Part shown: one piece after another, positions 5,940 through 7,319 of the stretch
How positions within the stretch are numbered: position 1 is the first letter of the stretch
How the letters are laid out: each line of letters opens with the position of its first letter
Source: Methanomethylovorans sp.
GTDB taxonomy: Archaea; Halobacteriota; Methanosarcinia; Methanosarcinales; Methanosarcinaceae
Assembly (NCBI GenBank): GCA_020854785.1
Contig: JAHFZE010000305.1
Span: 1-7,319 of the forward strand
Length of the DNA: 7,319 nucleotides
Direction of reading: 5' to 3'
Program-made: the position numbers and the translations under genes
The notes under the pieces: model-generated
Database searches by the model: none
What the model was told of the DNA's origin: nothing
Seen by the model: the letters and a program-made list of their open reading frames with translations, nothing else

Positions 5940-5959
5940 CCTTATTAGGATAATTAAGG
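5940..5959. repeat. imperfect dyad upstream of the CoM operon
   Basis: CCTTA at 5940-5944 and TAAGG at 5955-5959 form an inverted repeat with an A/T-rich 10-nt centre. It lies about 20-45 bp upstream of the proposed TATA box, a position suited to an activator or a second repressor site. In A/T-rich sequence a 5-bp arm is only weak evidence. Confidence 0.3.
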
Positions 5960-6018
5960 CTCAGATAATGACCTAAATCGGATATTAATTTTGAGATCTA
6001 GTATCAATAACAAGCTCA

Positions 6019-7137
6019 TCAGAGACTCAGGATCCTGGAGCGTAAATATTTCACAGTATCCTCATGATCTGCCATGAGCGGATACGGATTCCATGTATAC
6101 AGGAACGTTGCACAGAGCTGCATACAACTATCATCGAATCCTTTTTGGTCCTTTCCCTGTAATGCTATTGAAAGGCTGTTATGGAAGAGTTCGAAATCTT
6201 CTTTATCTGCGATAGCTGAGTGCATTTCGGCAAGAACTTTGCTATCATAGATATGAGAATTGAACCTTTCGGATAAATAGGCCAGTGACTCATCCAGTAT
6301 GCTGAAAAGGCTGAAGTATTCATTGAGAGCATAAAGGTTCTCTTGCATCGCAGACATCTCTGGAAGATCGATAAGCAATGCCTGAAGAGCATCCATGGAT
6401 GCATCCCTTATGGCTTCCTGAAGCTCACGGTCCTTTCCTAAAAAGGAAAACGATCTTTCATCTTGAGTAAGAGGAGAAAGCACCACATCAATAAGCTCCA
6501 AGTATAAAGACGCCAGTTCCTCTTCCTTAATATAGTTCCCTCGCAGGAAATACCAGTTAGCGATCACAGGTAAGAAGTATCGTTCATGGTTCAGGAAATG
6601 TGTGAACTCATGCTGTGCATAGGAACAGAGGTCTTCCCAGTTATCCCTACCCATAAGCGCAAGCCTGACGCTTTTATGTGAATCATAATAAAGTCCATCT
6701 GCAGGACAAAGCTTGTCAAAGTCCTCAGCTATTTGTGACCTGAAGGAATCGAATCTTTTAAGTCCCTCAAGCAATCCCATCTCATCGTCCGTGCATCTGC
6801 CGTCAAGTTTCTTCAGGATAAGATTTCCCATTAGAAGTGGTCTTAGTTCTCCAATGCTGGAAATATCCTGTTGCAACTGGAGGAGTTTTTCTTTGTGTAC
6901 CACATTATCATCTTCTGCAAGCCTCTGTACTTCAAGGTGGACCTGTAGAAGAAAATCTTCGTTGGTCCATCTTCGATATTGTGCTAAAAGGTCCGATATC
7001 ATTTCATCCAGCAGCATAGCAACCTCTGAGTTAAGAACACCGAAGGTTGCAGCCCGTTTAATTAATAGGGGTCGCATCTTTGCATCATGAAGCTGTAACT
7101 GTTCCCTGAAATCCAGTTCATTTCTCTGTACGAGCAT
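6019..7137 (-). CDS. unrecognised protein with HEFTH metallopeptidase-like motif
   Basis: From the ATG at 7137 this is 372 residues, largely helical and acidic, with no signal peptide or clear membrane segment. I do not recognise the family. The main clue is YAQHEFTHFLNHE, where HEFTH is at 176-180, a zinc-binding HExxH with two metal-ligand histidines and a catalytic glutamate. DESLAYLSE lies about 105 residues later (E283), resembling the third-ligand helix of gluzincin peptidases. A helical, possibly coiled-coil stretch covers about 60-100. The frame remains open upstream to the window edge. A TTG at 7245 would give 408 residues and a longer protein cannot be excluded. I chose 7137 as the first ATG in frame, with a TATA-like box about 27 nt upstream and a poor case for TTG. 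It is a separate gene 90-135 bp upstream of the CoM operon on the same strand. Confidence 0.75.
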   Translation of the reverse strand: MLVQRNELDFREQLQLHDAKMRPLLIKRAATFGVLNSEVAMLLDEMISDLLAQYRRWTNEDFLLQVHLEVQRLAEDDNVVHKEKLLQLQQDISSIGELRPLLMGNLILKKLDGRCTDDEMGLLEGLKRFDSFRSQIAEDFDKLCPADGLYYDSHKSVRLALMGRDNWEDLCSYAQHEFTHFLNHERYFLPVIANWYFLRGNYIKEEELASLYLELIDVVLSPLTQDERSFSFLGKDRELQEAIRDASMDALQALLIDLPEMSAMQENLYALNEYFSLFSILDESLAYLSERFNSHIYDSKVLAEMHSAIADKEDFELFHNSLSIALQGKDQKGFDDSCMQLCATFLYTWNPYPLMADHEDTVKYLRSRILSL

Positions 7138-7156
7138 ATATTCACGATATTCGGGA

Positions 7157-7170
7157 GCATAATATGTAAA
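7157..7170 (-). promoter_or_regulatory. possible TATA box for the HEFTH protein gene
   Basis: The minus strand reads TTTACATATTATGC, centred about 27 nt upstream of the ATG at 7137, which would give a leaderless transcript. It lies within an open frame continuing to the window edge, so it may be coincidental. Confidence 0.3.
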
Positions 7171-7319
7171 GGGCGTAGCATTACAAAAAAAAGCAGCTGT
7201 TCTGTTAAGTGCCAAACCTATTGTGTGAATAGAATGCCGACACAAAGAAACCGTCTTCCGCTGTGCATCGGCCTTGGGAACATGAGCCGTTTTGCCGCTT
7301 GTCCCAAAGAGCCTCTGCA
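7171..7319. other. right-edge segment without an assignable gene
   Basis: All three minus-strand frames are open in from the edge: one ends at TAG 7218-7220, one at TAA 7205-7207, and one runs into the HEFTH protein. On the plus strand an ATG at 7234 opens 28 codons to the edge without a visible promoter or ribosome binding site. None can be supported as a gene from this much sequence. Confidence 0.4.

Noticed and set aside
7234..7319. Plus-strand ATG opening 28 codons to the window edge
   Set aside because: Too short to judge, no ribosome binding site or TATA box at a suitable distance, and three minus frames are equally open there.
1..7319. CRISPR array, insertion sequence or prophage signs
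   Set aside because: No regularly spaced repeats, terminal inverted repeats, transposase or integrase-like frames were seen. The tRNA shows no att-like duplication inside the window.

Overview
This window looks like a methanogenic archaeon of the order Methanosarcinales or a close relative. The evidence is a coenzyme M (CoM) operon built on cysteate synthase and sulfopyruvate decarboxylase, a tRNA gene with an archaeal bulge-helix-bulge intron and no encoded CCA, TATA/BRE-type promoter boxes, and GGTGA/GAGGT-type ribosome binding sites. The genus cannot be fixed from the sequence alone.

Layout. Positions 1-436 (+) hold the C-terminal half of a TauE/SafE-type membrane permease cut by the window edge. 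Positions 491-580 (+) encode tRNA-Arg(UCG), interrupted by a 16-nt intron. Positions 598-1332 (-) encode SfsA, convergent with the tRNA. Positions 1413 to about 5884 (-) are one tight operon. In transcription order it holds cysteate synthase, an ABC-type ATPase without a permease, a P-loop GTPase of the HypB/UreG type, a [4Fe-4S] protein, and the two sulfopyruvate decarboxylase subunits ComD and ComE. Positions 6019-7137 (-) encode an unrecognised protein with an HEFTH metallopeptidase-like motif. Its frame stays open to the right edge.

How the genes fit together. Cysteate synthase makes L-cysteate from phosphoserine and sulfite. A transaminase not in this window would give sulfopyruvate, and ComDE decarboxylates that to sulfoacetaldehyde. 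The final conversion to CoM, attributed in the literature to a COG1900-family protein (ComF), is not encoded here. The most interesting content is the three-gene block between the first enzyme and ComDE: ABC ATPase, GTPase and Fe-S protein. Gaps there are 4 nt, a 4-nt overlap and 3 nt, so the block is translationally linked to the pathway. None of the three has an obvious catalytic role in the known pathway. A metallocluster assembly, reductive activation or sulfur-delivery module for CoM synthesis is the simplest hypothesis, but it is inference.

The operon start carries a BRE/TATA-like box and, directly downstream, a strong interrupted palindrome. This arrangement suggests repressor control and a leaderless transcript starting at the third in-frame ATG.
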